Below are positions 19,968-29,559 of a DNA stretch of 64,000 nt, piece by piece. The notes under the pieces were generated by a model that ran no database searches, was not told the origin of the DNA, and worked only from the letters and a program-made list of their open reading frames with translations. The stretch is from Paenibacillus sp. FSL R5-0517 (lineage in GTDB: Bacteria; Bacillota; Bacilli; Paenibacillales; Paenibacillaceae). Both the position numbers and the translations under genes were made by a program. How positions within the stretch are numbered: the stretch's first letter is position 1; every line of letters starts with the position of its first letter. The stretch spans positions 3,348,001 through 3,412,000 of the forward strand of contig NZ_CP150235.1 in assembly GCF_037974355.1 (NCBI RefSeq), given 5' to 3'.

Positions 19968-20903
19968 ATGATGCTTGGCACGGATGCCGCGTCCTTAATC
20001 ATTTACGAGGCCCTCGCAAGCGAGGCCCGTCTAAATATCGTTCGCTTATTATTGCAGAACAGAGAAATGCACATTAATGCGCTGGCCAAAGAACTGTATC
20101 TGAGCAAAGCCATCGTGAGTACTCATGTGAGCAAGCTGCAAAAAGCCGGGATTGTAGGCAGTCGCATGAAGCGGGAGAATGGGGGCACATATAAATACTG
20201 CTTTATTCTGCAAGAATTCATGACGATCAATCTCTCTCCTGAACCCGTTGATGCTCCGTATCATGAAGTATCTATTCCAGTTGGTCACTACACGGATTAC
20301 GAAGCCTGGCCCACCTGTGGAATTGCAACAACAACACAAATGATTGGGCAATATGATACGCCGGCGTGCTTTATGGACCCGGATCGGGTTAATGCGGGTA
20401 TACTCTGGTTGGCACGCGGGTTCTTGGAATATAAAGTCCCTAATTATCTGAATACAGAACAGCATCTCCAAGAGATTGAGATTTCACTCGAACTCAGTTC
20501 GGAAGCACCTCAAGTTAATGAAAACTGGCCTTCCGACATCCGTTTCTCGCTTAATGGAAAACACCTGGGAACATGGACAAGCCCCGGGGACTTTGGGGAT
20601 CGGAAAGGCAAGCATACACCGCTGTGGTGGAAATTGGACGTTAACCAGTATGGTGTTCTGAAGGTACTTCGTATTAACAGAGAAGGAACGTTTATGGATG
20701 GCCAGCGTATCTCGGATGTGTGTATCCACGATCTGCAACTCGATTCATCGACCTACTGGACGTTTGCATTAAGGCCGGAAGAAGGGGTGCCCGGGCGTGG
20801 TGGTCTGACACTTTTCGGGAAAGGGTTCGGTAACTACGATCAGGACATTTTGATTCGATACTATTACGAGGATGCAAGGGAATCTACGCCTATTGATGTA
20901 TAA
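19968..20903 (+). CDS. ArsR-type regulator with large C-terminal domain
   Basis: 311-residue protein. Residues ~1-85 are an ArsR-like winged helix (EALASEARLNIVRLLL ... LAKELYLSKAIVSTHVSKLQKAGIV). The remaining ~220 residues are a separate domain with alternating beta-type segments and many aromatic residues (FSLNGKHLGTWTSPGDFG, HTPLWWKLDV, YWTFALRPEEG). It looks like a beta-sandwich that could bind sugar, but I cannot name it. ATG 19968 has GGAGTG upstream; the earlier ATG 19953 overlaps that site. It is divergent from the GH51 gene, so it is likely an arabinose- or oligosaccharide-responsive regulator of it. Confidence 0.75.
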   Translation: MMLGTDAASLIIYEALASEARLNIVRLLLQNREMHINALAKELYLSKAIVSTHVSKLQKAGIVGSRMKRENGGTYKYCFILQEFMTINLSPEPVDAPYHEVSIPVGHYTDYEAWPTCGIATTTQMIGQYDTPACFMDPDRVNAGILWLARGFLEYKVPNYLNTEQHLQEIEISLELSSEAPQVNENWPSDIRFSLNGKHLGTWTSPGDFGDRKGKHTPLWWKLDVNQYGVLKVLRINREGTFMDGQRISDVCIHDLQLDSSTYWTFALRPEEGVPGRGGLTLFGKGFGNYDQDILIRYYYEDARESTPIDV

Positions 20904-20979
20904 AATTCCTTCTTTTATGTCAATTTAATAAGACAAAGCACACATAGACGAATTGCATGTAAATTCCATAGTATTGGTA

Positions 20980-21007
20980 TTGACAACGATTACATGGGTG
21001 GTATAAG
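20980..21007 (+). promoter_or_regulatory. Promoter of the beta-glucoside operon, with overlapping cre-like site
   Basis: TTGACA (20980-20985) and TATAAG (21002-21007) are separated by 16 bases. TGACAACGATTACA (20981-20994), overlapping the -35 box, matches the cre consensus at all fixed positions except one, so CcpA could block this promoter. Confidence 0.65.
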
Positions 21008-21021
21008 ATACAGCTAAATAA

Positions 21022-21110
21022 GGAGTGTCACTGATTCGATCAGGCACCACCACAGTCTGGATTTCACAAGTTTGTTTGACTTGTGCTCTGGACCATGGTG
21101 GTGCTTTTTG
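21022..21110 (+). promoter_or_regulatory. RAT site and overlapping terminator before licT-like gene
   Basis: GGAGTGTCACTGATTCGATC begins a ribonucleic antiterminator (RAT) element at 21022-21048, as bound by LicT/SacT-type proteins. Its 3' end overlaps the 5' arm (GCACCACCA, 21044-21052) of a terminator whose 3' arm is 21096-21104, followed by TTTTT. Binding of the antiterminator would prevent the terminator from forming, so the gene controls itself. Confidence 0.9.
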
Positions 21111-21131
21111 CATATTGGGGGTGAGAACATC

Positions 21132-21980
21132 ATGAGGTTCAAAAAATCGTTAAACAACAACATCGCTCTGGCAGAAGATGCCGAAGGCTACGAAGTCATT
21201 GTGATCGGGACCGGAGTTGGGTTCAAAAAAGTGAAAGGACAATGGATTGAACGGGAGCAGATTCAAAAAACATTTCGAATCGGCTCAGATGACAAATACC
21301 AGCGATTGGAGCAATTTTTTAATGATATCCCGCTGCAAGTCATTAACGTCACCGATCAAATCATTGAGCATGGCCGGAACCAAATCGGTAAAAAGTTGAA
21401 TGATTCCATTCTGCTCACCCTAGCTGATCACATTCACTTTGCGCTGGATCGCTTCAAGAGCGGTGTGGACGTGCAGAATCCGCTTCACTGGGATATCCGT
21501 CATCTGTATCCTGTGGAATACCGTATCGGAGCCTATGCCGTCGAGCTAATTAACGAAGCTTTTGAGGTAAGTTTGCCGTCAACAGAGGCAAGCTCCATCG
21601 CTCTTCATTTTGTGAATTCGCAGTTTGATTCCGGCAGTATGAATCAAACGATCAAGATAACCCAGATGATTAATGACATATTAGATATCATGACGGATCA
21701 TTTTGGAATGACACTGGATCAGGAAACCACTGATTTTTCCCGTTTCGTTACCCATCTCCGATATTTCATCGTTCGACAATTGAACAGGGAAGTGCTTTCC
21801 TTCAAGGATCAGCAGTTTCTGTATGACGTATTGTCGGAGCGATATCCATCCAGCTTCCAGTGCGCACTTAAGATAAAGGAAGAGATGGAGCAGCAGCGCG
21901 GATTCGCAATTACTCCCGATGAGATGGTATACCTCATGATTCACATCGAGAGAGTGACATCCCGTTCCGACACGGGTTGA
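21132..21980 (+). CDS. licT: BglG/LicT family transcriptional antiterminator
   Basis: 282-residue RNA-binding regulator. Residues 1-55 form the co-antiterminator domain; two PTS regulation domains follow. PRD1 contains the phosphorylatable His in LADHIHFALDRF and a second in RHLYPVEYRIG. PRD2 contains FVTHLRYFIVRQL and LMIHIERV. It binds RAT RNA to permit transcription through terminators when beta-glucoside is being taken up. ATG 21132 follows GGGGGTGAG. Two nearly identical RAT elements, in front of this gene and the next PTS gene, are its evident targets. Confidence 0.92.
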   Translation: MRFKKSLNNNIALAEDAEGYEVIVIGTGVGFKKVKGQWIEREQIQKTFRIGSDDKYQRLEQFFNDIPLQVINVTDQIIEHGRNQIGKKLNDSILLTLADHIHFALDRFKSGVDVQNPLHWDIRHLYPVEYRIGAYAVELINEAFEVSLPSTEASSIALHFVNSQFDSGSMNQTIKITQMINDILDIMTDHFGMTLDQETTDFSRFVTHLRYFIVRQLNREVLSFKDQQFLYDVLSERYPSSFQCALKIKEEMEQQRGFAITPDEMVYLMIHIERVTSRSDTG

Positions 21981-22025
21981 TCTCAATACAACCAGCTTGG
22001 AGCTATACCACATGATTATGAATAT

Positions 22026-22110
22026 GGAGTGTTACTGATTCGATCAGGCACCACCAAATGTTTCCGACTCCGCTATCTACGGCGAGCCGGGTTGGCATTT
22101 GGTTTTTTTT
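22026..22110 (+). promoter_or_regulatory. Second RAT site and terminator, before the PTS gene
   Basis: The RAT element at 22026-22052 differs from the first copy (21022-21048) at a single base. It abuts the terminator arm ACCAAATG (22053-22060), which pairs with 22096-22103 and is followed by eight T's. Same antitermination logic as upstream. Confidence 0.9.
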
Positions 22111-22133
22111 CGCCCAAAAAAGGAGGAAGCAGC

Positions 22134-24071
22134 ATGAATCATCGGGAGTTGTCGAAAGAAATCATTCACTTAACAGGAGGGCAAGGGAACATAACGCAAG
22201 CCTGGCATTGCATCACACGGCTACGATTCAATGTTCGTGATGAAGACAAGGTTCAGCTTGAGAAGATCAGAGCATTGGACGGTGTGCTCGGAGCCCAATT
22301 TCAGAGTGACCAGTTTCAAGTCGTCATCGGAAATAAGGTCGCGGCCGTGTATGAAGAGATTGAGGTTCAACTGAAACCGGATGGCAAGCCGCAACCCGAA
22401 GCAGGTGCTCCACGTTCCAAAGGCATTAATGCTGTATTGGATACCATCTCGGGTATCTTCACTCCCATCCTTCCTGCCATCATAGGTACAGGTATGCTGA
22501 AGGGTATTCTGGCTTTGCTGGTTACACTCGGAGCAATCCAGGAGACAAGTGGAGAGTATCAGATTCTGTCATCTATAGGGAATGCAGCCTTTTACTTTTT
22601 ACCTTTTCTGCTTGCTGTCTCGTCTGCTCGAAAGTTCAAAGTCAATGAATATATTGCCTTGACCCTCGCGGGTACATTATTGTATCCAACCATCCTGAAT
22701 GCATATTTGGCAAATCAGCTGGAGCCGATACGTTTTCTCTCACTGCCCGTGTCCATTGTGAATTATACCCAGTCTGTCATTCCAATCATTTTGGGTGTGT
22801 GGCTTCTGAGTTATGTTCATCGCTGGGTGGATCGATTCATTCCTGGCCCAGTCAAGGTGATCTTCACCTCGATGATTGTATTAGTCATCACGGTTCCCAT
22901 TCTGCTCATTGCCATTGGGCCACTCGGGAACTACATCGGTATCTATCTAGAAATGGGTACCTCCTGGCTTTTTGCTCATTCAGGTCCGTTAACGGGAATT
23001 GTTCTTGGTGGATTAATGCCATTGATCGTCATGACAGGCATGCACTATGCGTTTTTCCCGGGTACGTTGCAGAATTTGAGCAAACTTGGATATGACGTGC
23101 TTTTGTTGCCGATCAACCTTGTGACCAATATGAGTCAGGCGGGTGCCGTGGCGGCCGTGTTTCTCAAAACAAAAGACAAGTCCATGAAGTCCATAGCCTT
23201 ATCTAGCGGCATCTCTGCCTTGCTCGGCATCACCGAGCCAGCATTGTACGGGGTAACACTGAAGTTGAAAAAACCATTCTATGCTTCACTGATCGGTGGG
23301 GCCGCTGGCGGCGGGTTTATTACTGCAGTTGGTTTGAAGTGCTTTGGCTTTGCCGTGCCGGGACTGCTGGCCCTTCCGTTATATATTGGCCCAGGCGGAG
23401 GCATGTCTAACTTCTGGTATGCTCTGATCGGTATCGGCATCAGCTTTACCGTTTCATTCATACTGACTTTACTGCTCAAGTGGGATGAGCCGAACACACA
23501 TAGTAATGTGGTATCCGGTTCATCTCAGCATCTATCCCAGCCGCATCAAGCCACCACCACTGTTGTGACTGATGAAGAGGCAAGAGCTGTAACCGTACAT
23601 TCAATTGAGGAAAAGAAAGGCGAAGTATTCAGCCCGCTCACTGGTGAAGTCGTGCCGCTTGCATCTCTACCGGACAAAACCTTTGCTGAGGAGATGACCG
23701 GAAAAGGTATTGCCATTCTTCCGCAAGAAGGACGCGTGACAGCCCCATTTGACGGGATCGTCACCATGGTTGCCAAAAGCAAACATGCGATCATGTTAAC
23801 GTCGACGAGCGGGATTGAAATTCTTATTCACGTTGGATTGAACAGTGTGTCGCTCAAAGGGAAATTTTTTGACGTGAAGGTTACTACAGGACAAGAAGTG
23901 AAGAAGGGTGATCTGCTGTTGGCGTTCGACCTGGATGGCATCCGGGATGCTGGGGTTAATCCGGTCACACCGGTCATCGTAACCAATACACCAGATTACC
24001 TTGATGTGGTACCTGTTCAGGTGAAGGGGGTGATTCTGATGAATGAATTGCTTCTCCTCACTGTTCGCTAA
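22134..24071 (+). CDS. bglP: Beta-glucoside PTS permease, EIIBCA
   Basis: 645-residue three-domain phosphotransferase permease. EIIB (residues 1-90) has the phosphocysteine C26 in WHCITRLRFNV; EIIC (about 105-455) is polytopic with GITEPALYG; a His/Thr-rich linker leads to EIIA (about 495-645) with the active-site H566 in LIHVGL. It imports and phosphorylates a beta-glucoside such as salicin, arbutin or cellobiose. ATG 22134 follows AGGAGGAAG. Position behind a LicT RAT site and before a GH1 gene matches the bglPH arrangement. An in-frame ORF extends upstream into the leader but has no ribosome binding site. Confidence 0.93.
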   Translation: MNHRELSKEIIHLTGGQGNITQAWHCITRLRFNVRDEDKVQLEKIRALDGVLGAQFQSDQFQVVIGNKVAAVYEEIEVQLKPDGKPQPEAGAPRSKGINAVLDTISGIFTPILPAIIGTGMLKGILALLVTLGAIQETSGEYQILSSIGNAAFYFLPFLLAVSSARKFKVNEYIALTLAGTLLYPTILNAYLANQLEPIRFLSLPVSIVNYTQSVIPIILGVWLLSYVHRWVDRFIPGPVKVIFTSMIVLVITVPILLIAIGPLGNYIGIYLEMGTSWLFAHSGPLTGIVLGGLMPLIVMTGMHYAFFPGTLQNLSKLGYDVLLLPINLVTNMSQAGAVAAVFLKTKDKSMKSIALSSGISALLGITEPALYGVTLKLKKPFYASLIGGAAGGGFITAVGLKCFGFAVPGLLALPLYIGPGGGMSNFWYALIGIGISFTVSFILTLLLKWDEPNTHSNVVSGSSQHLSQPHQATTTVVTDEEARAVTVHSIEEKKGEVFSPLTGEVVPLASLPDKTFAEEMTGKGIAILPQEGRVTAPFDGIVTMVAKSKHAIMLTSTSGIEILIHVGLNSVSLKGKFFDVKVTTGQEVKKGDLLLAFDLDGIRDAGVNPVTPVIVTNTPDYLDVVPVQVKGVILMNELLLLTVR

Positions 24072-25625
<1,554 letters not shown>

Positions 25626-25644
25626 TCATAAAAATTCTTACACG

Positions 25645-25672
25645 CCGCCCACATGGGCGGTCTTTATTTTGC
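25645..25672 (+). terminator. Intrinsic terminator of the beta-glucoside operon
   Basis: CCGCCC-ACAT-GGGCGG (25645-25660) followed by a T-rich tract, 20 bases after the GH1 stop. Confidence 0.85.
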
Positions 25673-25733
25673 ACTAGTAAAATTAGGAATAATTATGTAG
25701 AATTGCGATATTAAAACAAAAGGAGTGAATTCA

Positions 25734-25760
25734 ATGTCTAACAAGGTGATTGTGCTTTAG
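25734..25760 (+). CDS. Possible 8-residue leader peptide MSNKVIVL
   Basis: ATG 25734 is preceded by AAAAGGAGTG at a good distance, and the frame reads MSNKVIVL then TAG. The stop codon directly abuts the 5' arm of a hairpin (25761). The arrangement is like the leader peptides of attenuated genes. Translation is unproven. Confidence 0.45.
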   Translation: MSNKVIVL

Positions 25761-25804
25761 GTTCACAAAAGGATATTTGCGTTACAGAGATTCCTTTTGT
25801 GAAC
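25761..25804 (+). promoter_or_regulatory. Hairpin between leader ORF and kinase gene
   Basis: GTTCACAAAAGGA (25761-25773) is perfectly complementary to TCCTTTTGTGAAC (25792-25804), with an 18-base loop. There is no T-run after it, so it is not a simple terminator. ACAAAAGGA also occurs at 25716-25724, over the leader ORF's ribosome binding site, and could pair with the same 3' arm instead. Confidence 0.6.
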
Positions 25805-25853
25805 ATTGCAGTACGGGAAACCGTCCCAACAATGTTTACTGGAGGAGATCATT

Positions 25854-26924
25854 ATTAAATTTAACGAGGTTGTTAACATTAGCAATACACATGTACTGTC
25901 GGTGGTAACCGAGTTGTTTCATCTGGAGGGGTACAATATTCAGCTTATTCCTCCTCATGAGGGAGGACGGAATGTCGTATACACCTGTGAGCAAGAGGGA
26001 TGTGAATCGCTAATTCTACGTGTGTCTTTTTTGCCTGACAGAAAGCGTGAAGATTACATTGCCGAACTGGAGTATGAACGGTATTTATTTGATCATGGAG
26101 CCAGTGTTTCGAATGTAATGAATTCCAAGAATGGCCATCTGCTGGAAGAGATCACTTATGCTGAGCATAAGTTCTTTGTAAGCCTGTTTAATAAGGCAAA
26201 GGGGAAGTTGCTGGTAGAGAACCATTATCAGTATCGTGAAGGGGTTCCGCTTACCGAATACTATTATAATAGCGGTAAAGTCCTAGGCAAAATGCATCAG
26301 CTATCCAAAAGCTATGTACCCGTTCATCGTCGGCATCATTTTGTGGACAGATATAATACGGAACATATCGAAAGGTTGGTCCCTAAGTCATTCTCTCTGC
26401 TCAGAAACAAAATGGTGGGACTTCTCCAAGCGGTAAAAGAATTGAGTTCGACTCAGGAGACGTTTGGCATGATCCATTTTGATTATAATGACGGGAATTA
26501 TTCGATTGATTTTGATACGGGACAAATCACGGTATATGACTTCGACAATTCCTGTTTGGGCTGGTACATGTTTGACCTCGCAAGTCTGTGGATGAACGGA
26601 GTCGGTTGGGTTCAATTTGAAGCTGATGCAGACAAACGTAAACAGTTCATGGATGAGTATTTCCAAACCGCGCTCTCTGGATACACATCGGAAACCCAAA
26701 TCTCTGCTGTCATGCTGGAGAAGCTGCCTTTATTTATTCAAGTCAGCCTTCTGGAGAATATTTTGGATCATTTTGAGGTGGCGCAACGCGAAGGTGAAGA
26801 ACCAGAAGAAGATGACGAGGTTCTGTTATATCTCATTAAATGTCTGGAAGAGGATATACCATTTAAGGGTTTTTTCCATGATATCTATTCGAGTGAAGCA
26901 CCTTTTGAATATGAGGAGCGCTGA
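25854..26924 (+). CDS. APH/choline-kinase fold phosphotransferase, apparent ATT start
   Basis: About 356 residues, aminoglycoside-phosphotransferase-like fold. The catalytic loop is HFDYNDGN (about residue 210) and the metal-binding segment VYDFDN follows. Such kinases phosphorylate small molecules (antibiotics, sugars, choline-like compounds); the substrate is unknown. The start is odd: a strong GGAGGAG (25841-25847) is followed by ATC ATT ATT, with no ATG, GTG or TTG at a usable distance. ATT 25854 lies eight bases from GGAGG. A TTG at 25806 is in frame but lies in a hairpin arm and has no ribosome binding site. An out-of-frame ATG (25832) gives only MFTGGDHY. See the leader features upstream. 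Confidence 0.75.
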   Translation: MKFNEVVNISNTHVLSVVTELFHLEGYNIQLIPPHEGGRNVVYTCEQEGCESLILRVSFLPDRKREDYIAELEYERYLFDHGASVSNVMNSKNGHLLEEITYAEHKFFVSLFNKAKGKLLVENHYQYREGVPLTEYYYNSGKVLGKMHQLSKSYVPVHRRHHFVDRYNTEHIERLVPKSFSLLRNKMVGLLQAVKELSSTQETFGMIHFDYNDGNYSIDFDTGQITVYDFDNSCLGWYMFDLASLWMNGVGWVQFEADADKRKQFMDEYFQTALSGYTSETQISAVMLEKLPLFIQVSLLENILDHFEVAQREGEEPEEDDEVLLYLIKCLEEDIPFKGFFHDIYSSEAPFEYEER

Positions 26925-26984
26925 AGGATCTAGATCCTAATTAAACCATGAATAACCAATGATTCTAATGATTTACCAAGGTAT

Positions 26985-27019
26985 AGAGGCAGCCGGATTG
27001 ACAGGTTGCCTCTTTTTTT
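26985..27019 (+). terminator. Intrinsic terminator of the kinase gene
   Basis: AGAGGCAGCC (26985-26994) pairs with GGTTGCCTCT (27004-27013) with one G-T pair, followed by seven T's; it lies between convergent genes. Confidence 0.85.
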
Positions 27020-27030
27020 GTCTACATTTG

Positions 27031-27936
27031 CTACTCGAATTTGGAAGGAGGCACATTGTAGAATTTTTTGAATGCTTTGGAGAACGTAAAGGGGTCGGGA
27101 TAGCCCAGAAATGCGGCAATTTGCTGGATCGTATATTTTTTCTCGTACAGATAATCTCTGGCCCGATTCATTTTGATTTGATTAATGTACTGTCCCGGTG
27201 TGATACCGAGAATTTTTTTGAACAAAGAAATAAAATATTTCTCAGAGACGCCAGCAATAACAGCAAGTTCATTCACTCGAATGGCACGATGCAGATTCGC
27301 ATCCACGTAAGGGAATACGTTCTGTAGAACTTCCAGACTCGCTTCAATTTTCCTCGGTTTTCGGTCTTTCAAAAATTCACCGTGATAGAAGCCTTGCCCA
27401 TGTAATTCGAAAATTTTGGCGATCACGAGAAGAAGAGCGGCTTTCATGTAAAGTGGACTTCCGGTAGCGCCACTACTCTGCTTAAACCTTCGGTAGGAAG
27501 AGGTGAACAGCGTTGATTCCTCCTGAATCAGGTTACCAGGTACGATGCCAGGGAGCTGGAACTCGCCAAGAATCCTTTTTTGATCAGCGATGCTGAAATC
27601 AAAGTGTATGTATATGAACCGGCAAAGCTCTCCTGTCGTGGAAGCAGTGTAGGGCATATCCGGATAAAAAAACACGACGTCCCCCGTGGCCGCCATATGC
27701 TCGACTCCAGCGATGGTAATCTTGACAGAACCTGATGTAATGAACCACAGATCGTAATCGGAATGTGACTTATGTTCAATCCAATGACTGTCATGCGTTT
27801 GTTCCAGATAAGAGCTCATGCGAAGCGTGACATACTCCGAAAGCTCGTCGATTATACTCATATTTACAGTTCCCGATTGCATCGAATTCAGCCGAATCCT
27901 CTCTACTTTATGACATCTTTCATTTTCCCCTATCAT
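27031..27936 (-). CDS. AraC family transcriptional regulator
   Basis: 301-residue regulator. An N-terminal cupin-like sugar-binding domain (DYDLWFITSGSVKITIAG ... GDVVFFYPDMPYTA) is followed by a C-terminal AraC double helix-turn-helix (VNELAVIAGVSEKYFISLFKK ... FTFSKAFKKFYNVPPSKFE). It is divergent from a GH4 gene with about 120 bases between them, so it likely activates that gene in response to a sugar. The start is uncertain: ATG at 27936 lacks a good ribosome binding site, and internal ATGs at codons 19 and 26 are alternatives. Confidence 0.85.
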   Translation of the reverse strand: MIGENERCHKVERIRLNSMQSGTVNMSIIDELSEYVTLRMSSYLEQTHDSHWIEHKSHSDYDLWFITSGSVKITIAGVEHMAATGDVVFFYPDMPYTASTTGELCRFIYIHFDFSIADQKRILGEFQLPGIVPGNLIQEESTLFTSSYRRFKQSSGATGSPLYMKAALLLVIAKIFELHGQGFYHGEFLKDRKPRKIEASLEVLQNVFPYVDANLHRAIRVNELAVIAGVSEKYFISLFKKILGITPGQYINQIKMNRARDYLYEKKYTIQQIAAFLGYPDPFTFSKAFKKFYNVPPSKFE

Positions 27937-28058
27937 ATCAAAGGAATTACCCTTTGTTAACTATCGTACGATTTGACATCTTTTGAAAACTATCACACAT
28001 TCCGATTCCATCCCACTCCCCTATAATGAACTTATATCGTTACAAGGAGGGGTACTTA

Positions 28059-29465
28059 ATGAATGATATAAGCACACAGCATCCGAAAGTAGTCGTTATT
28101 GGGGCAGGAAGCCTGTTTTTTGGTCGTCAGTCCATCTGGCAGATGGTTCACTCCCCCTATTTGAATCAGGGCACGCTGGCTTTGGTCGATACAGACGAGG
28201 AACGGCTCTCGAAAATGGTAACTCTGGCGGAGATGGTCGCTAGGCAGAACAACGTATCTTTAAAGATTGAGGGCTCGGTCGATCGTAGACAGGTACTTCA
28301 AGGAGCTGACTTCGTTGTACTCAGCTTTGCGGAGCAATCGGTGAAATATCGTGGCATCGACTGCCAAGTCTCTCTAAAATATGGGATTCGCATGTGTTCT
28401 GGTGATACGATCGGCCCGGGTGGGATCTTTCGCGCGATGCGAGAATTGCCGGTGATTATGGAATGTGCCAAGGATATTGAGGAACTGTGTCCAGAGGCCT
28501 GGGTGATCAACTATATTAACCCGTCAACCGTTCATGGCATCGCATTACATCGCTATGCACCGAAGCTTAAGTCGTTTGCGCTGTGCGATAGTCATCATAT
28601 GCCGCATAAAAAAGCCTATTACGCGGTAAGAGCTGGCATCATTGAAGAGAAGAGTCAGTTCACCACAGAAATTGACCGAAAATTCGATTTTCGGATCGCT
28701 GGAGTCAATCATTTCACTTGGCTGCTCAAAGCCGAGTATGAAGGAAACAATGTGATGCCCACGATCGCTGAAGCCATGCGCAAGATGGCAGGTGAAGAGA
28801 ACAACGGCGGTGATCGGGGAGCCAAAGCTCTTTTTAACGATGCCATTACCTACGAACTGTATAATATTTTCGGAATCATTCCTACTTGCACGGCACATAC
28901 GAAGGAATACGTTCGATATTGGCAAGGGCTTGGCAAGACAACGGACACGATTCCACCGTTATCAATCTGGGAGACAGAGGACAGGTATCAGCGGCATGAT
29001 GAGATGTGGCAGCAGGTGGATGACTTCCTTGCAGGTACTATACCGATTGCCGACTATATGAACACATTTGGCCCGGATCATGCGACCGATATCATTGAAA
29101 ATATGGTGGGAAATTTGGGTAAGAAGTTCTTTGTCAATACACTCAATCAAGGTGCGGTAACCAATATGAATGCAGATTCCTTCCTGGAACTACTATGCGA
29201 TGTAGATATGAATGGTGTCAGACCACTCCATGTAGGCGAGATGCCGCGTGGGATCAGAGGGATGCAAGAAATTGTACTGGATACGCATGAGCTTACGGTG
29301 GAAGCTGTGCTAGAACAGAGCTATGAGAAGTTGCGAAGAGCGATGCTCACTGACCCGCTCGTGAGTTCCATCCATGACGCGGACCAGATCATCCGTGAAT
29401 TGTTGGAACTGGAGCGTCAGATGATTCCAGACGTTTGGTACAAGGATAGACTACAGTTCAACTAG
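28059..29465 (+). CDS. GH4 family glycosidase (NAD-dependent)
   Basis: 468-residue cytosolic GH4 enzyme. GH4 glycosidases use NAD+ and a divalent metal and act by oxidation-elimination. The Rossmann motif is VVIGAGSLFFGR near the N-terminus, ending the first strand with D in LVDTDEERL; NYINPST and GVNHFTW are family signatures. The metal/active-site Cys lies in CDSHHMPH (C176). This does not match the CHE, CHS, CDMP or CNVP motifs I associate with alpha-glucosidase, alpha-galactosidase or the phospho-glucosidases, so specificity is open. ATG 28059 follows AAGGAGGGG. Divergent from an AraC regulator. Confidence 0.88.
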   Translation: MNDISTQHPKVVVIGAGSLFFGRQSIWQMVHSPYLNQGTLALVDTDEERLSKMVTLAEMVARQNNVSLKIEGSVDRRQVLQGADFVVLSFAEQSVKYRGIDCQVSLKYGIRMCSGDTIGPGGIFRAMRELPVIMECAKDIEELCPEAWVINYINPSTVHGIALHRYAPKLKSFALCDSHHMPHKKAYYAVRAGIIEEKSQFTTEIDRKFDFRIAGVNHFTWLLKAEYEGNNVMPTIAEAMRKMAGEENNGGDRGAKALFNDAITYELYNIFGIIPTCTAHTKEYVRYWQGLGKTTDTIPPLSIWETEDRYQRHDEMWQQVDDFLAGTIPIADYMNTFGPDHATDIIENMVGNLGKKFFVNTLNQGAVTNMNADSFLELLCDVDMNGVRPLHVGEMPRGIRGMQEIVLDTHELTVEAVLEQSYEKLRRAMLTDPLVSSIHDADQIIRELLELERQMIPDVWYKDRLQFN

Positions 29466-29480
29466 AACAGATATCGATAG

Positions 29481-29531
29481 AAGACCACGTCGTTTCCTTC
29501 AAAAGGATTAACGTGGTCTTTGTTTTTTATC
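29481..29531 (+). terminator. Intrinsic terminator of the GH4 gene
   Basis: AAGACCACGT pairs with ACGTGGTCTT across a ~20-base loop and is followed by a T-rich tract. Confidence 0.8.
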
Positions 29532-29559
29532 ATTACCATATGTCATTTAGGAAGATATT

